A DNA stretch of 64,000 nucleotides, taken from contig NC_080062.1 in NCBI RefSeq assembly GCF_026212465.1, forward strand, positions 2,583,501-2,647,500. The letters are read 5' to 3'. The translations under genes were made by a program, and so were the position numbers. The stretch comes from Amaranthus tricolor (lineage: Eukaryota > Streptophyta > Magnoliopsida > Caryophyllales > Amaranthaceae). A model generated the notes under the pieces. It was not told the origin of the DNA, did not search any database, and saw only the letters and a list, made by a program, of their open reading frames with translations. Below, piece after piece: positions 33,838-48,001 of this stretch. How positions within the stretch are numbered: the first letter of the stretch is position 1; every line of letters begins with the position of its first letter.

Positions 33838-33968
33838 TTATATGAGACAATCTTACTGTGCTATGTGTCTGATATATGATTAAATAGCCATGTATTTTAT
33901 ATTCGGAGAATGAAAACTTTTGTTTTTAAAGTCGTTTTACTGAGAAACGATCCCTCACAAAAATAGCT
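33838..33968. repeat. Foldback MITE (short family)
   Basis: tatgagacaatcttactgtg ... gattaaatagcc ... gagaaacgatccctcac. It starts within 12 bp of the TBL relic. Confidence 0.55.
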
Positions 33969-34028
33969 GTTTGTTTGAGATGTTAATCAATAATTAGAAA
34001 GTAAACATAAATAAAAAAAATTTTTTTG

Positions 34029-34160
34029 AGGGGTCGTCTCTGAGATGACTTAAAAATAAAAAGCTTATAATTTCGTAATTGATATTAGTTGAGCTATTAA
34101 ATTCATGTATGAAATGCTTCTTACAGTGAAACTATCTCGTAAAACTATCTCGTACAACAA
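34029..34160. repeat. Foldback MITE (short family), opposite orientation
   Basis: gaggggtcgtctctgagatg ... gttgagctattaaattcatg ... gaaactatctcgt. It is the same family as the preceding copy, inverted. Confidence 0.5.
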
Positions 34161-34679
34161 TTTATGTTGGTTGTACATATGACTCATTTTGTTGCAACAA
34201 AAACGTTGAACATTAGATTCAAAAATGTTGCCTAATTTACAAATATACTCTTAGCTCTACATTTCACTTGCAAATATATTGTAGTCGTATGTTAACTTCT
34301 ACAAATGTACTCCTATTAGATTGCATACAATTAAAATTACCAATTGATACTAAAATAAAAATATAGTTGTCATTTGACTCTATTTTTTCTTTACAAATAA
34401 TCAAAAAAAAAAAAAAAAAAAAAACTATATAATCAACAAGACTAATAGAATCATAATCCCTTTGTTTTCTTGAATTTAACTCACTTTTCATTTTGATCAA
34501 CCCCTGTTAATTTTAATTATTTTTTATTTTAGATATGATCTCATTGTGTTTTTACTCTCATTTACAGATATTTTCCCTTTTAATCTCACTCTAATTACTC
34601 TCTATGTCTCAAAGGAATGACGTTAAGAATAAATAGATTGAAAATCAAGAAAAATAAATAATAGAATGGTAAAAAAATA

Positions 34680-35045
34680 CTCCCTCCGTTCCTTTTTGAT
34701 CTTCCACATTACTATAACGGGTAGTTTCAAAAGTTCTTCCACTTTAGAATACTTTCTATTTTTAGAAAGTTTTTATCTCACTTTTACCCCTTAAAATCCC
34801 CCTTTTCTTTTAATGTACCCATTTTTTTTTATTTATAATTATTTTCTTTCTCATACTTCCAATACAATCATTACTTCACACTACTATTTAATTAAAATAA
34901 TACCCACTACAACCTCATACTTCCAATACAATCATTACTTCCCACTATTATATAATTAAAATAATACTCACTACCACCAAAGATTCTCTTTTTCTTAATC
35001 TTTGTGAAATACCCAGATAGGAAGAACAAATTGGAACGGAGGGAG
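34680..35045. mobile_element. Stowaway MITE, 366 bp
   Basis: The ends CTCCCTCCGTTCC and GGAACGGAGGGAG are exact inverted repeats, and the match extends further with small gaps (tgatcttcc / ggaagaaca). Flanked by TA on both sides (34678-34679, 35046-35047). An internal unit of about 82 bp (aatacaatcattacttc ... aaaataat) is duplicated. Confidence 0.92.
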
Positions 35046-35259
35046 TATATTTTATGAAAAAGTGAGAGAAATAAACCAATAATACTAATAAATAATCCAA
35101 TAATGTACAATGTAATAAACAATGATTAATCCAATAATCCAATGATAATCACCAATTATCACAAATAATCACCAATAATCTCTTTGTAAACTCTCGTCGA
35201 ATATATAATAATATGTACATATACAAATTAAAGTCCTAAATCTAAACTAATTACATTAT

Positions 35260-37073
35260 TTACCAAGAACAAAACTTAGCAAGATACGCGGCAATCTTGT
35301 CTTTCAATTGGCGCATTTCTCCATCTCTCAAAGGGCGTGTTTCCCTTGGAGTGTCGTATAAAACCTATAATATAATATTAAATTAAATGATAGAGAAACA
35401 TTAGATTTTACCAATATATAGTAAATATATAATATTATAATTTAAGAACGTAACAAATACTTACGGCGTCAATGTTTTCGACTTCAACCTCCTTCACGGA
35501 TTGTAAGATATCGTCCATGTATTTGAGAGCGTAGTAGCCGCAATCAACGGTATTATCAGCTTGTCGAAAGCACTAAGAGAAAATAGATGTTAGTGCCATA
35601 AAAACTTTAAAACCCATAAAATCGTAACTTAGCATGTAATTTCTAGCATATGACTATGATTTTCAATTCTAACCACTTCAACGCAATAATATATACCAAA
35701 TAGTGTTGTGTGCCAAGTTTCGTGCAAAATAAACCAAGTTTGAGCTACTTTATGCGCGAAAGTGCCAAAAAAGCTTAAAACCCATAAAATCGCAGCTTAA
35801 CACGTAATTCTAGCATATGACTATGATTTTCAATTCAAACCACTTCAACGTAATAATATATACCAAATAGTGTTGTGTGCCAAGTTTCGTGCAAAACAAA
35901 CCAAGTTTGAGCTACTTTATGCGCGAAAGTGTCAAAAAAGCTTAAAAACCCATAAAATCGCAACTTAACACGTAATTTCTAACATATGACTATGATTTTC
36001 AATTCTAACTACTTCAACACAATAATATATACCAAATAGTGTTGTGTGCCAAGTTTCGTGCAAAACAAACCAAGTTTGAGCTACTTTATGCGCAAAAGTG
36101 CCAAAAAAACATAAAAATCCATAAAATCGCAACTTAGCACGTAATTTCTAGCATATGACTATGATTTTCAATTCTAACCACTTCAACAAGCGCTTTCAAT
36201 ACTCTTCCACTCCGGAGAATCAGATGCATGTGTGAGCAAGTGACCTTTCTTCACCCTATCTACATGCCACCTCAAATTTAACGCATCTTTCTTTATAGAA
36301 AACAAGTGCTTGAATCTAGGTATTATTGGAAGATACCACAATACCTTAGCCGGGGGCCCTTTAGCATCCCGAGCCCCTTTACGCTTGTAGCTCGATGAGC
36401 CACACCTAGGACACTCTTCTAAGTTCTTGTTTTCATTCCGATACAATACATAATCATTTGGACACGCATGAATCTTCTGGAACTCTAAGCCGAAAAGACA
36501 CATGATCTTTTTGGCATAATATGTCGACTTTGGAAATTCATTTCCCTCAGGAAGCATCTCACCTAACGCTTTTAATAACATTGTGAAACTAGCGTCACTC
36601 CAATTGAATTTTGACTTAATGTTGAAAATTGTCAACACTGCTGTTAATTTGGTGAACTTTGTACATCCAGGGTACAAAGGCTTTTGAGAAGCCTCTGTCA
36701 ACAAGTCAAAAACACGAGGACATTTTCCTAACTCATCCTCGACTCCCTCCATCATCTCATCAACACGATCCACATCCTCATCGACATTCTCTTCATCTGC
36801 CTCAACAACACTTTTCTATTTGTAAACTCCCTCCTCACTATGCCAAACCCAAACATGATATTGAGGCATAAACCCACGTCGAAGTATGTGCTCCCTAAGG
36901 ATATCAACACTATCTACCTTTGATACATTGCCACAAGTGACACATGGGCAATAAAAACCAACTACCCCCGTCCTAACTTGATGTTCAACCGCAATAGTAC
37001 AAAATTCTAATACGCCATCAATAAATTCTAACGATTCAATGCTTCCATACATCCAAGAACGATCTTTTGTCAT
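35260..37073 (-). pseudogene. Collapsed CACTA transposon: transposase N-terminus and Ulp1-like C-terminus
   Basis: On the minus strand 37073-36183 is one frame with a single TAG (36816-36818). It begins with the transposase-associated domain (DRSWMYG, FYCPCVTCGN, HILRRGF..HVWVWH), then the CACTA/tnp2 start (KFNWSDASFTMLLK, IHACPNDYVLYRNE, CPRCGSSSYK). It breaks off inside the SDSPEWK region. After a tandem-repeat block come two further exons on the same strand, at 35465-35572 (CFRQADNTVDCGYYALKYMD, bearing the Gln and Cys of a C48/Ulp1 peptidase) and 35260-35364 (ending KFCSW and TAA). They have a proper acceptor, donor (gtaagt) and phase. The catalytic transposase core is absent. Terminal CACTA repeats were not found. 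Confidence 0.85.
35587..36187. repeat. 169-bp tandem repeat, about 3.5 copies
   Basis: Landmark ctatgattttcaattc recurs at 35654, 35821, 35990 and 36159, spacing 167-169 bp. Each unit also has gccaagtttcgtgcaaaa and gagctactttatgcgc. Copies are over 90 percent alike by eye. The array lies exactly between the truncated transposase frame and the Ulp1-like exons. Confidence 0.95.
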
Positions 37074-39333
37074 CCTAATTAGTGTGATTAATTAATTCAA
37101 AACAAGATTAATAACAACTTTTAACATATATACTTAACGAACTCTAATTAACCACAAAATTAAGTAATAATCATTCATTTAACCCTAATTTACAATATTA
37201 ATAATAAACCATCATAATCTATAAATTGTTCAAAAAATATGTATATTCTAATAAGAAGATTGTTTTAACCCAAGTAATAATAAATTTAACCATAAACAAC
37301 CCTAATTAAATCTAATTTACAAATATAAAAAAATTATGATAAATTTAAAACTTAAAAACAACAACTACATATACATTGATAAATTATGATAAATTTAAAC
37401 CTAATTTACATAATCAAAATGAAAATTATACCTTGAATTTTCGTGGGTTTTGGGTTGTGTATAACCTATACAATGAAAAAAAAAATAGTATAAAAAAGGT
37501 AAGCCCTAAAACACAATTAATGAAGTTTGAACAACAATGGGTTTGAGAACTACGCTTTAAAAAATTATACCTTGAAGAAGAGCAAGAAGTAAGCCCAAAT
37601 TTCGTGGGTTTTTTGTGAGTTTAAAAAGAGCAACAACAATGTACGTACAGTCGTGCAGTTTTAAGCAGTAGATGATGAAGAAGAGCAAGAATGATGAAGA
37701 AGAGTGCGAGTATAACCAAAATTAGAAATATATGCTTAACTCAATAGGACAATTCAAACAAAAGATAATAGTACTAATTATTTGGGACAGAAAGAGTATA
37801 TTTCTAACCACTTATTTTATTGTCTTATTATCTAAAAACAACTAGTTTAATATGTCCAAAATAAGAGATATAATTTTTTTTTTTTTTTTATTATGCTACT
37901 AAAAATAATATATTTTAAGGTGAAAATGTTACTTTTTAATAGAAGTAGCAAATTAAAAAAGACAAAGGGAGTAATAGCATCAAGTTGGTACAACATTTTT
38001 CAAATGTTGCATGTGAAGTGTTGGATTAAAGTTGTCCTTACAAACAACTTTTAGCTAGCCTCCATCCATAGTAATCGTCTTCTTATATATGTTTTGTTCA
38101 TTAGCATGTCCAATGATCCATTTTCCAACCTATATATATCATAATTCATTCAAGAAATTGGTTGAGAATAATAGAACAAATTTGAACCATCATGGTTGAT
38201 TTCAATGTATTGTAATAGAAAATAATTCTTTTAATGAATATTATTGAAATTAAGAAGTATTCATCCTAGCTTTTTAGTTTTAGCATTTGATTGAGTCGAA
38301 ATTTTATTTTTTTATTACATATACGTACATTAAGAAAATAAAAGCTTTAAGTAAAAAATGAAATTCAGAACTTTTCTTCAAAAGTAATATTTATTTATTC
38401 TTCAATTAAAATAAAGCTCGATTTCGAGTCAAGCTCTATTAATTGTAAATGACCGTATTAAAAAGACTAATGTTTCATACTGCTCTGTCTTTAAAAGTTT
38501 GAGATGATATAGAGTAAAAGCTAGTAAAAATATCTTTAAGTAATGTTAAAAAAGACTAATATATATTTCCATCATTTTTTTATTATTAGAAGAATCCCTT
38601 GTTCTTCTTTGTGTTTTTCATTATTTTTTTTCACATATCTTAATGTAAACTTAAAAGTAAATAACTTTAATTTTAAGTATCTAAAAATTATAAAAATTTG
38701 ATATTCAAAATATATACTACAATCGTTTTACTCCATAAAAGTAAAAATACTAAAATTTTAATCTCAACCATAAACATTTCCACGCTTATATAAAAGTATA
38801 TGGGTAATTTAGTATACATCTATACACAAAATTTAATATCTCCACTAATTTCTAGTGAGACAATTAAGTTGCAAAAATATTAGAAGGAATTTCACTAACA
38901 AACCTTTTTAGGGCATTCATTAATGAGTATTTGAATTAATTTAAATAATCGACTAGAAAAACATTTTTATAGTATTATTGTCCTTTTTTTTTCATAATCT
39001 ACTTGTTAAAATAAAATTGCATTTACCGATTAAAAATATATAATTTTTATTGTAACTTGATCCGACATTGTTATGGAGGAATGGAATTTTAGTAACACGA
39101 GAGACATGTTAAAAATTTAACAAGTTGGTAATAATCTAATAAAAGTAATTAACAACAAAAGGTCCTCAAGCTTCATTAATTACATTTTAGTTTTACTATT
39201 ACGAAATTACGTCCTTATTTTTAAAAAGATTAAAATCAATTATATAAACAATATATCGATTCTAATTATCATCATTTACATTAATACCCAAAAGTTTTGT
39301 GTTTTAATTATTCTACAGTCCCTTAAAGATATA

Positions 39334-39591
39334 CTCCCTCCGAACCAATTTAGATGTCCCATTTGCTTGGGCACGGTTATTAAGGATGGTGTGGGGTCCA
39401 TTAAAAAGGGTAAGTAGTAAAGGGTAAGTAGTGAAGGGTAGTTGGGTAAGTAAGGTATATGGGGGTATATTCGTAATTACTTATGTGAACTAAGGATATT
39501 TAGGTAAAAAGAATTGACGAAAATAGAAATGGGACAATTAAAAAGACTTTACCAAATAAGAAAATGGAACTTGTAATTAGTTGGGAGGGTG
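39334..39591. mobile_element. Stowaway-like MITE, 258 bp
   Basis: It runs from ctccctccgaaccaattta to aattagttgggagggtg and is flanked by TA. Its interior (gggtaagtagtaaagggtaa, atgggggtatattcgtaatt) is the reverse complement of the MITE at 48002-48270. Confidence 0.85.
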
Positions 39592-40326
39592 TATTACTTA
39601 ATTAATTATACATCTTATTTTATTAAGTTGCCCACTCAAAGATCCAATCTTCCAAAACTTTATGTGATTGGTATTATATCTATTAGTTGCCTTTTGTTTA
39701 TTATGATTTTTTAAATTACTGTATAGATTAAGGGAAAAGGAGGTCTAGGTGAAAATTAGACACAAAACTTTTTATAGAAAATAATATTTAATTTCTAACC
39801 GAAATAAAATACAATTTCCTCTCAAAATCCATTAATTTAAATAACTAATTAAGTTTGCTATTATTTTTTATTAATTAATCCATTTGTTCCTTCAAAAGGT
39901 AAGTTCGAATCAATCAGTGGACGTTACATTATAAGGCCTACATATATAATTCACTAGTTTATATATTAGTTAATAATATTAATATAATTATTTGAAACAA
40001 TTTATTGTCAATCTTGTCGTCATGTAGAGGTGAATATATAGTGTGATTTTTATTTTTATTTTATTTTATTTATTTATTGGGTTACATTTAGTATATACTA
40101 GAGAAAGAAATGACTAGGTGAGAATCAAATTTAATATCTTACTTGGTAAAAGCAGTATTTACTCTAATTGAAACAAAAACTAATTTTCTACAGGGTAATC
40201 TAAAAGAATATGATAATTTAGTTTTGAAGGCAATGTATATAAACATTTATAAAATTATTTTTTTATATATAGTCTTAAGAATACTTTTTGTTAACAATAA
40301 ATAAGATTAAGTGTCTCTCTTTAAAC

Positions 40327-40450
40327 ATGCTTCTTTGCAAGGGACTTTAGGTTTAGGTGGAGTTTAGGTTTGGGTCTAATATTAAGCATGTAGTGGCATG
40401 GATGCTTCTTTACAAGAGACTTTAGGTTTGGATTAGCATATTATGCATTT
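40327..40450. repeat. Two imperfect copies of a unit of about 80 bp
   Basis: atgcttctttgcaagggact and atgcttctttacaagagact each start a copy, followed by ttaggttt(a/g)g and a ..gcat(g/t)tagtg(g/a)ca segment. Confidence 0.7.
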
Positions 40451-42856
40451 AGTGACACATGTTACTATTGAATTGGCTAACAAATAGAATAAAAAATCAC
40501 ATTAAATTTTCAATCAAGTTAATATCACACACAGGCTCATTCTAATATTTTATATTAATATCTTAAATTCGCCCTTATTTTTTTAAAATTAAAAATACAA
40601 TAGAAACAAACACCTTTCAACTCTCTTTCCCTTTGGATAAAACTCTCATTCTAATATTTTATACTAGTATCTAATTGATGTGCTTATTGTCGTTAGTCTA
40701 TTTTATTTGAATCATCTTAATCTAACATTTATTAATGTTTAGTTTTCATATTTTTTGATTTTCATATTAACAATTAAAAATATATATTAGGTGGTGTAAA
40801 ATAACAAATGACACAAAGTAAAAAAAAATATATCAACCAATAAAAATAAGCTTCTCATTTACCAAACATTTAAAAAAAATAAAATTTAATAGTCAAGTTA
40901 GTTGTGTAGTAGTGTGGCAAATATTTGGATTTAGGCTTTCCATTATCCAATTAATGATTAATGACAGACAATACTGTAATATCGCATAAATGTCGTCATG
41001 TCAACATTCCAATTATTGTCGGTGTTTTATTTTTCCCATTTTCTTCACTATTTTTGTGGGGATTATATAGATTTATAGTCTGCTTATCTTTTTTTTTTTT
41101 AATAATTTTTATAAAGTCATTTATTTGATTCTCAAATCTCAATTATATTATTGTGTTATTATGCATATGCTTTATTGACCATTATGAGCTGGATGATAAT
41201 CTTTCACATCAAGTACAACTTTCAATTTACACTTAATTAAACAAGTTTTATTCAAATAGTTTTTATGTTTCATTATACTTCTACACTTTTTTATTTTAAA
41301 TTACTTCATCCGTTACATATTATTTACACTAAATTAATTTTTACATTATTTACCATTTGATGATAATTTATATTATTCTGCTATTATACGAGATAAAAAA
41401 CTTAGTCGTGTGGGATCTTGTCGCATATTTTCATAATATGAATTTTTTATAATTTTTAGTTATGTATAAATCTAGATATAAAAGATCCGAAAAACGTATT
41501 GAATTGCGCAAAAATTTATTTGGTGCAAGTATTATAAAACGGAAGATTTACTTGTTAAACTACTATTTTTGGCAAAAATTGATAATGTAAATGTCTACTT
41601 TTCCTGTACTTTTCTCTTTCGTCTTACCTCACTAAGTTTTTAATATATCTCTTTAGGGATTACAATAATCCTTTACTCCTTTTAATACAAAGATATTCAT
41701 TTCTTATAAAAAAAGTTTTGCCAATAGATAGCTAATAAAACTTTTTTCTTTTTCAAAGAGTACCAAGTAACGTTTTTCTTCAGTTGACTGTCAAATATAA
41801 CGGTTGACTGGTCAAAATCAAAAATTCTTCTTTCTCATTTTCAATTTCTTTTTCAATTTAATTTCAATTTTATAGATATATTCTTCGGTACACATTGAAT
41901 ATTCTTTAATTAATTCTCACTCATTAACTTTGGTTTTTATATAATTCAATACTCTGTCTATCACATTTATCAAATCATTATATTAATAATTGTATATCAT
42001 TTTTGGTGTTTTATTTATTTTTAATACAATTTTAAATCATAAATAATCATTAAAATGCTCTTCTTAAATTTCATTTACAAACTCATTCTCTTCATAATCT
42101 AATATTCTATGATTATATGTTCTCAATGAACCAATTTTTATTTTTATTTCATGAGAAATAGTAAATTATCAAAACTTGACAAATCTCTTTTCAACTTACC
42201 AGGTCATATTCGAAAGAGAATAATAAAATTAGTTACATTCGTATTCTATTAATATTATAGATATATCACTATACATGACACTTTTATTGATAAAACTTCT
42301 CTATCTCCAATAATTTGAGTCCATCGAGTTAAGCAACATGCTCTACACTAGCAGTACTCTTCATTCGAATTATTAGGTCAATTTCGAGTTGAATATTTCG
42401 GTCAATTTGAAATCGGATCTTATATTCATATATTGGTTTTTCCATAATTATTTATCCTTTTTTATGTCACTTTAAATCGAATTCAATTATAAAATCAATT
42501 AAATATTAAATCATCAAATCTGTTTTGAACACTAATACCATAACTCTAAACTAAATTAACTCATTCAATAAAGTAAACTAAAGGGTTTTGGTAGTACTTC
42601 ACTACATATGCTTCCAACTTCCATAATAAGTAATAACCTTTATTATTTTTCCATAGAAAAATCAAATTTCTGTTGATTTACAAATAAATTTGTCAACTTC
42701 AAACCACATATCCAATTTCAAATTGTGATTGTGAGCTTAAAACTCTAGCCACAAAACTAAAAATGGAGCTATGATACCATTTTATTTCATCAAACAAATT
42801 CAAATATCAAATATTTGAAAAAATACCTTTCTATTATTATCACTATCTCCTCATAA

Positions 42857-43381
42857 ATGGAGAAAAACCTTACAAAAATCATTCAAAATTTTATTTTCAA
42901 GTCCAAAATTGCTCTACAAATATCACTTTCTTTAATTTTATTTACTGTAGTTACCCTACAATCATCAAAAAACCTTTCTTTCAAGAAACTCTACACTTCA
43001 CTACATATTAGTGATCATATCAATGGAGCTCCATATTATTTTAGCCCAACAAAATGTGATATATTCTCGGGTGAATGGGTTCATGATTCAGATGCTCCAT
43101 ATTATACTGGTGAAACTTGTAGCTATATAGAAGAACATCAAAACTGCATGAAACATGGAAGACCCGATACTGAATTCATGAAATGGAGGTGGAAACCAAA
43201 CGGGTGTGAGTTACCCGTATTCGACCCGCATCATTTTTTGGAGATTGTTAAAGATAAGTCTATGGCTTTTGTTGGTGATTCCGTGGCTAGAAATCATATG
43301 CAATCCTTGTTATGCCTTTTGTCTCGAGTAAGTTTTCTAATTATCTAATTTTAATTTATTTTTCAAAATCCAAATTACATT

Positions 43382-43461
<80 letters not shown>

Positions 43462-45957
43462 TTTAGGAAGTATTAAGACGGAATCTAAGCTCGAGTATGC
43501 GTCAGCTATGGTCGAATTATAGATTAAAAATCTATTAAAATTTTAATTGTGTAACATATAAAACCAATGAATTATAGATGAGTTGATTCAAAACGTGAGT
43601 ATCTACATTTTATAACGTATCATACTAATATTTTAAACTTATCCCTTTAGTTATAATTATATAAATAGTGGATTTTATTAGACTTAGGAGGCGGAGAAAA
43701 TGTGACAAATTCTTTGAAAGTCATGTGTTATTTTTAAACTATAGGAGTAATATTTTTCTAACAACTTTGTATCTTTAACACTTAACAATTAACATATATT
43801 AATTCATTTAATATTGAAATTCCTAATTTTTTAGGGTCCAATACAGTCGAATATGTTGAACATGCTCAAAAAGTATCATATTCCTCCAAAAACTTTCATA
43901 TTTTTGAATCGTGAAGTGGAAGCTTATTTAAATTATTTATCATATATATTATCAAATTATTAACTTTATATAATTTTTAATTTTCAATATACCAAAACAT
44001 AAATAATTTAAATAGCAAAAGAAACGATGAATAGTATTTTGGACTAAAGTCTCAACCACTGGTGAGTGATGATTCTTTAGCTCACAATTTTAGCATAGAT
44101 AAGTGACAAGTCATTTCGCCACCTCACAATTTTATTTTATTGGATACTCAAATACATAATAAATAATTTCATCTAATTGACTAGTAATGTGTCAGACTTA
44201 TATTAAATTAATTATACATAATATACCAATTATTTTATGAGACAATTTTAATATTATCATACGACAGTTTTAATATGAGTCGTGCTCCATTCATAAGTTG
44301 AAAATCTAATTAATACAAATTAAATATTAAATAAATTCTCTTTTTTAATATCGTTTAACCAAGAGAAGATTTCCATACAACTTCAAAATGTTGATTTGAT
44401 TAAAATGAGACAAATTAATCATGAAAACAATACAACTTAACAAGTGGGAGTTGATTAATAATCTGTCATAATGCATTATTCTGTGGACAAATATGTTGGA
44501 ATAATCTATATTGTTTTTTAGTTAAGAGAAAAATTCTTGTACGAAACCTGGTTTATAAGCTCGTATTATTTTTATTTGAAATTAAAATATAAAAAAATAC
44601 TACGATACCTCGTGTATTCACATGCTATTAGCAATTTCGCATTTAGAAATGTTTAAAAAATTTATTTAGCTGAATTAATAAAGATTTACAATTTAAAAGT
44701 AATTATTTATAATTTTAAAACTAGTAATTAATTATAATCTTAAAATTAGTGATTAATCTATTGTGCTGATTTAATAAACATTTACAGTTTTAACGTGATC
44801 ACTTATAAGTTTAAGTGATCACTTACAATCTTAAAGTGATTAATTAGAGAAGTGGGTTAGTTATATAAGCTCAATATTAGCTCAATATTAAGATAATCAT
44901 ATTTTCAAATTGATAAGAGTAATTTATATATAATTATCTTACTTTTACATCATTAATACTATGGCATTTTTAACTTAGGCCACTAACAACTAAATAAAAT
45001 GAGTATAATTATATTGAATTAAAATATGATAAATAAATTTTTGTATAACACGGTTTCACTATGAGTCGCGCCTTATACAAAGGTTGAATAACCCAATTAA
45101 TACAAATATTAACATATGAGCTTCTGTTTTAAATTCATCTCACCGAAAAACGGTCCTTCACAAAAATAACTCAAATTATATTATATGTTTGATTTTTGTA
45201 GGTAGAACAACCTTTGAATATATCTACACCAAGTGATTTATATATCAAGCGTTGGTATTATCAATCGTACAATTTCACACTTGCTATGTTTTGGAGTCCA
45301 TTCTTGGTTAAAACCCAAGAAGATGATCCAAATGATACCTCCGGGAAGAAACTATTTGGGCTTTTTCTTGATGAGCCCAATTCGTTATGGGCTGATCGAA
45401 TCGATGGGTTCGACTTTGTCGTCATGTCCGCGGGCCATTGGTTTCTTCGGCCCCTTATCTATTACGAGTCGGGCCAATTAGTGGGTTGTCGTCTTTGCGA
45501 AACCAAGAATGTGACAAACTATTCGTACTCCTTAGCATATAAAAACGCGTTTCGTACTGCTTTTCAAACAATTTTAGCAAGAGAAACTTTTCAAGGCAGA
45601 GTTTTTTTGAGAACATTTTCTCCGGATCATTTTGAAGGCGGACAATGGGACAATGGAGCGGATTGCATAAGGCAAAAGCCCATGAAGATTAATGATACGG
45701 ATGCAAAATCGTATATATTAGAGATGAATATGGTTCAATTAGAAGTATTTAAAGAAGCTCAAACGTTGGCCCAAAAACGTGGGTTGAATTTTGGACTTTT
45801 GGATATAACTCGAATTATGTTGATGAGGCCGGACGGACATCCGAGTAAATATGGGAGGCCCCCACATTTGCCACATTGGAATGATTGTGTTCATTGGTGC
45901 TTACCCGGTGCTATTGATACTTGGAATGAAATTTTGCTTCAGGTGTTAAGAAAATGA
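42857..45957 (+). CDS. TBL-B: trichome birefringence-like O-acetyltransferase
   Basis: Exons 42857-43327 and 45202-45957 (donor gtaagt, acceptor TTGTAG, phase 0) give 408 codons. The start is the first ATG of the frame. Residues about 18-36 form a single membrane anchor after a short basic cytosolic tail, as expected of a type II Golgi protein. The PMR5N/TBL domain starts at [17 protein letters not shown]. Then come [19 protein letters not shown] and the GDS motif at residues 140-142, just before the intron. Exon 2 holds [44 protein letters not shown] and DCVHWC (DxxH, residues 385-388). GDS serine and DxxH Asp/His are the catalytic residues of this family. It is likely a polysaccharide O-acetyltransferase; the TBL19-23/27 (xyloglucan) clade is my best guess. 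All motifs are intact. Confidence 0.95.
43388..43457. repeat. (AT)n microsatellite in TBL-B intron
   Basis: A pure AT run of about 70 bp, starting about 60 bp after the exon 1 donor. Confidence 0.95.
45041..45170. repeat. Foldback MITE (short family) at the end of the TBL-B intron
   Basis: ttgtataacacggtttcact ... gttgaataacccaattaata ... accgaaaaacggtccttcac. It ends 31 bp before exon 2. Confidence 0.65.
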
Positions 45958-45986
45958 AGCAAAAATTGTTCTGCTAAATACAGATT

Positions 45987-46115
45987 TTTGTATGAGATGA
46001 TCTCAATGTAAAACGCGCTTTATACATGTGTTAAATAGCCCAACTAATACAAATTATTAATATATAATCTCCTTATTTTAAAGCCATCTCACAAAAACGG
46101 CCTCTCATGAAAATA
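45987..46115. repeat. Foldback MITE (short family) just after TBL-B
   Basis: ttgtatgagatgatctcaat ... ttaaatagcccaactaatac ... aaacggcctctcatgaaaat. It begins 30 bp after the TBL-B stop codon, so it probably lies in the 3' UTR. Confidence 0.7.
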
Positions 46116-47189
46116 TCTTGTTACTAAATTACTGGTTAGGTTCAAATGTATGTATATTGTGATTCTTTTATTGCAAAAAAGTTTGTAAATGTATAGAAAG
46201 GATTCAATTTGATATAAAAAAAATCCAATATGGTGTGTTTTATTTAACTTAGTCAATCTATTCAATTTATAGAAGAATGTACTCAATTATATTAAGAGGT
46301 CGCTTGGATTGAAAGTAAATATTTAAGGAGATAAAAAAAGTTAAAATAATATGACAAAGATAACTAGAAATACAAATAAAGTTATTGAAATGATTCTGAT
46401 AGAGGTAAAATGAGAGTTAATTAAAAATATATATATAGAAAAGGAGGTTGATCTCTCTCATTTGGAGGTAAAGAATTTTCTCACCCTCTTCTAGGATAAA
46501 TCTATACATCAAAATCAGGGAATTAATTGTTATCTTCTCTATTTTTCATTACCTTCTAATTAATTTTTTCACCTCTCTAACAATCAAATTCCTTTATCAT
46601 CTATGTAACTAACTTTATTTTCGTAGTTTTATTTTTATTTCCTATCTAATTAATTTATAAATTTTCCATGAAAATTGAAGAAAATGGATAAAATTAGTTA
46701 ATTAAATTATAGTAAAATTTACTTCTAAAAATCTCACTTTTTAAAAAATCTAAAATTTTATTTAAACAAAAAAAAAAATCTGACTTTATATTTTTTTTTT
46801 CGAAGTATTAATTTAACTTAATAAAAATCATAAAAATTTGGTCAAAGCTCATCACGAATTTCTAGTTTGTCAATCACGTTTAACAAAAAATACTAACTTG
46901 ATCAGACATAGCGATTGTGGAATGTCGTGCGACACGATCACCAGAAATCTTATGAAATTTGCCTGTAATTTTTTGTTCATCTGATTAAATAATTATTACA
47001 TGTGTTTTTAAATTGTTAATATGTTTCCTCAGAACACGTAAACAGTAGTAGTAACAATCTCAAAGAGAACTAGACAACTATCAAATGAACAAGTTACTTG
47101 AGTATTACAGATTCTCTTTTAGGACAATTTTATTGTAAAACAATTTTAAATTAGATTAAATAGAGCAAATAAATTAATTATTAAAAATT

Positions 47190-47320
47190 CTCAAATGAGA
47201 CGGTCCCACAATGAGACCATCTCTATTAGATTGATCCAGTGTATATAATGTGATCACTTATAAACTTAAAATAATAACATAGGGAAATTGACTAATTCAT
47301 GAGATCGTCTCATACAAAAC
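47190..47320. repeat. Foldback MITE (long family), short copy
   Basis: It runs from ctcaaatgagacggtcccac to gagatcgtctcatacaaaac, with the internal gtgatcacttataa motif. Confidence 0.65.
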
Positions 47321-48001
47321 TTTAAGTTAAAACATTCATTCAAGAATTATAAAAAAAAAAAAAAAAAAGATTATGGACATTGGACAACCCAAATAAGGAG
47401 GAAAATAAGTTATTTACTTATAAATATAAGTAATTTACTTAATTCTTCGGTTTATATAGTGGTATACAATGTGAAACAACTCTCAATTGGAAAACAATAA
47501 ACATTTTAACTCTCGAATTTACTGATATGTGATAAATAATAGACACTTCTAACTAGTATTATTTTTTTTTCATCAAAAACGATGCTAAGCTAACAAGTGG
47601 AAACCCTTGTTCTTTCAAAACCAAACAAACCTATAATGAAAATAAGTTACTTGAACTACAAAATTTCTTTTAAGTACATTTGCATGGTATTGTTGAAAAG
47701 TCTTAAATATTTGACAAGTTACCAAGCCTTGTTAAAATATTTTGCAATGAGGAACAACTAAGCATAAATTTTTCTGGGTTTAATTTGATCTTAAATAACT
47801 TTAAAAATCAAATCTTATATCAGTTAAAGAGTAAATATTACTTTTTATGAAAATGTTTTGAGTTCAATTTTCATCTAATCATTCCTTTTTTCTTAGCCTA
47901 CCTTATAATAAAAAAACTTTAATATGATTTTTGATAAATTATAGTTTTTGATAAAAAAAAAATTTAAAAGATAGTTTTAACAATTTTTCTGATAAGTAAT
48001 A

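Larger units (their letters stand above)
37074..42856. other. Long gene-free spacer before TBL-B
   Basis: AT-rich, with no open frame of interest. From 37440 to 37740 the sequence is purine-rich (repeats of gaagaagagcaagaa), probably the outer part of the CACTA element. One MITE lies at 39334-39591 and a small duplication at 40327-40450. I see no other structure. Confidence 0.6.

Noticed and set aside
35587..36187. Regularly spaced repeats resembling a CRISPR array
   Set aside because: Units of 169 bp are contiguous with no unique spacers, inside a plant transposon.
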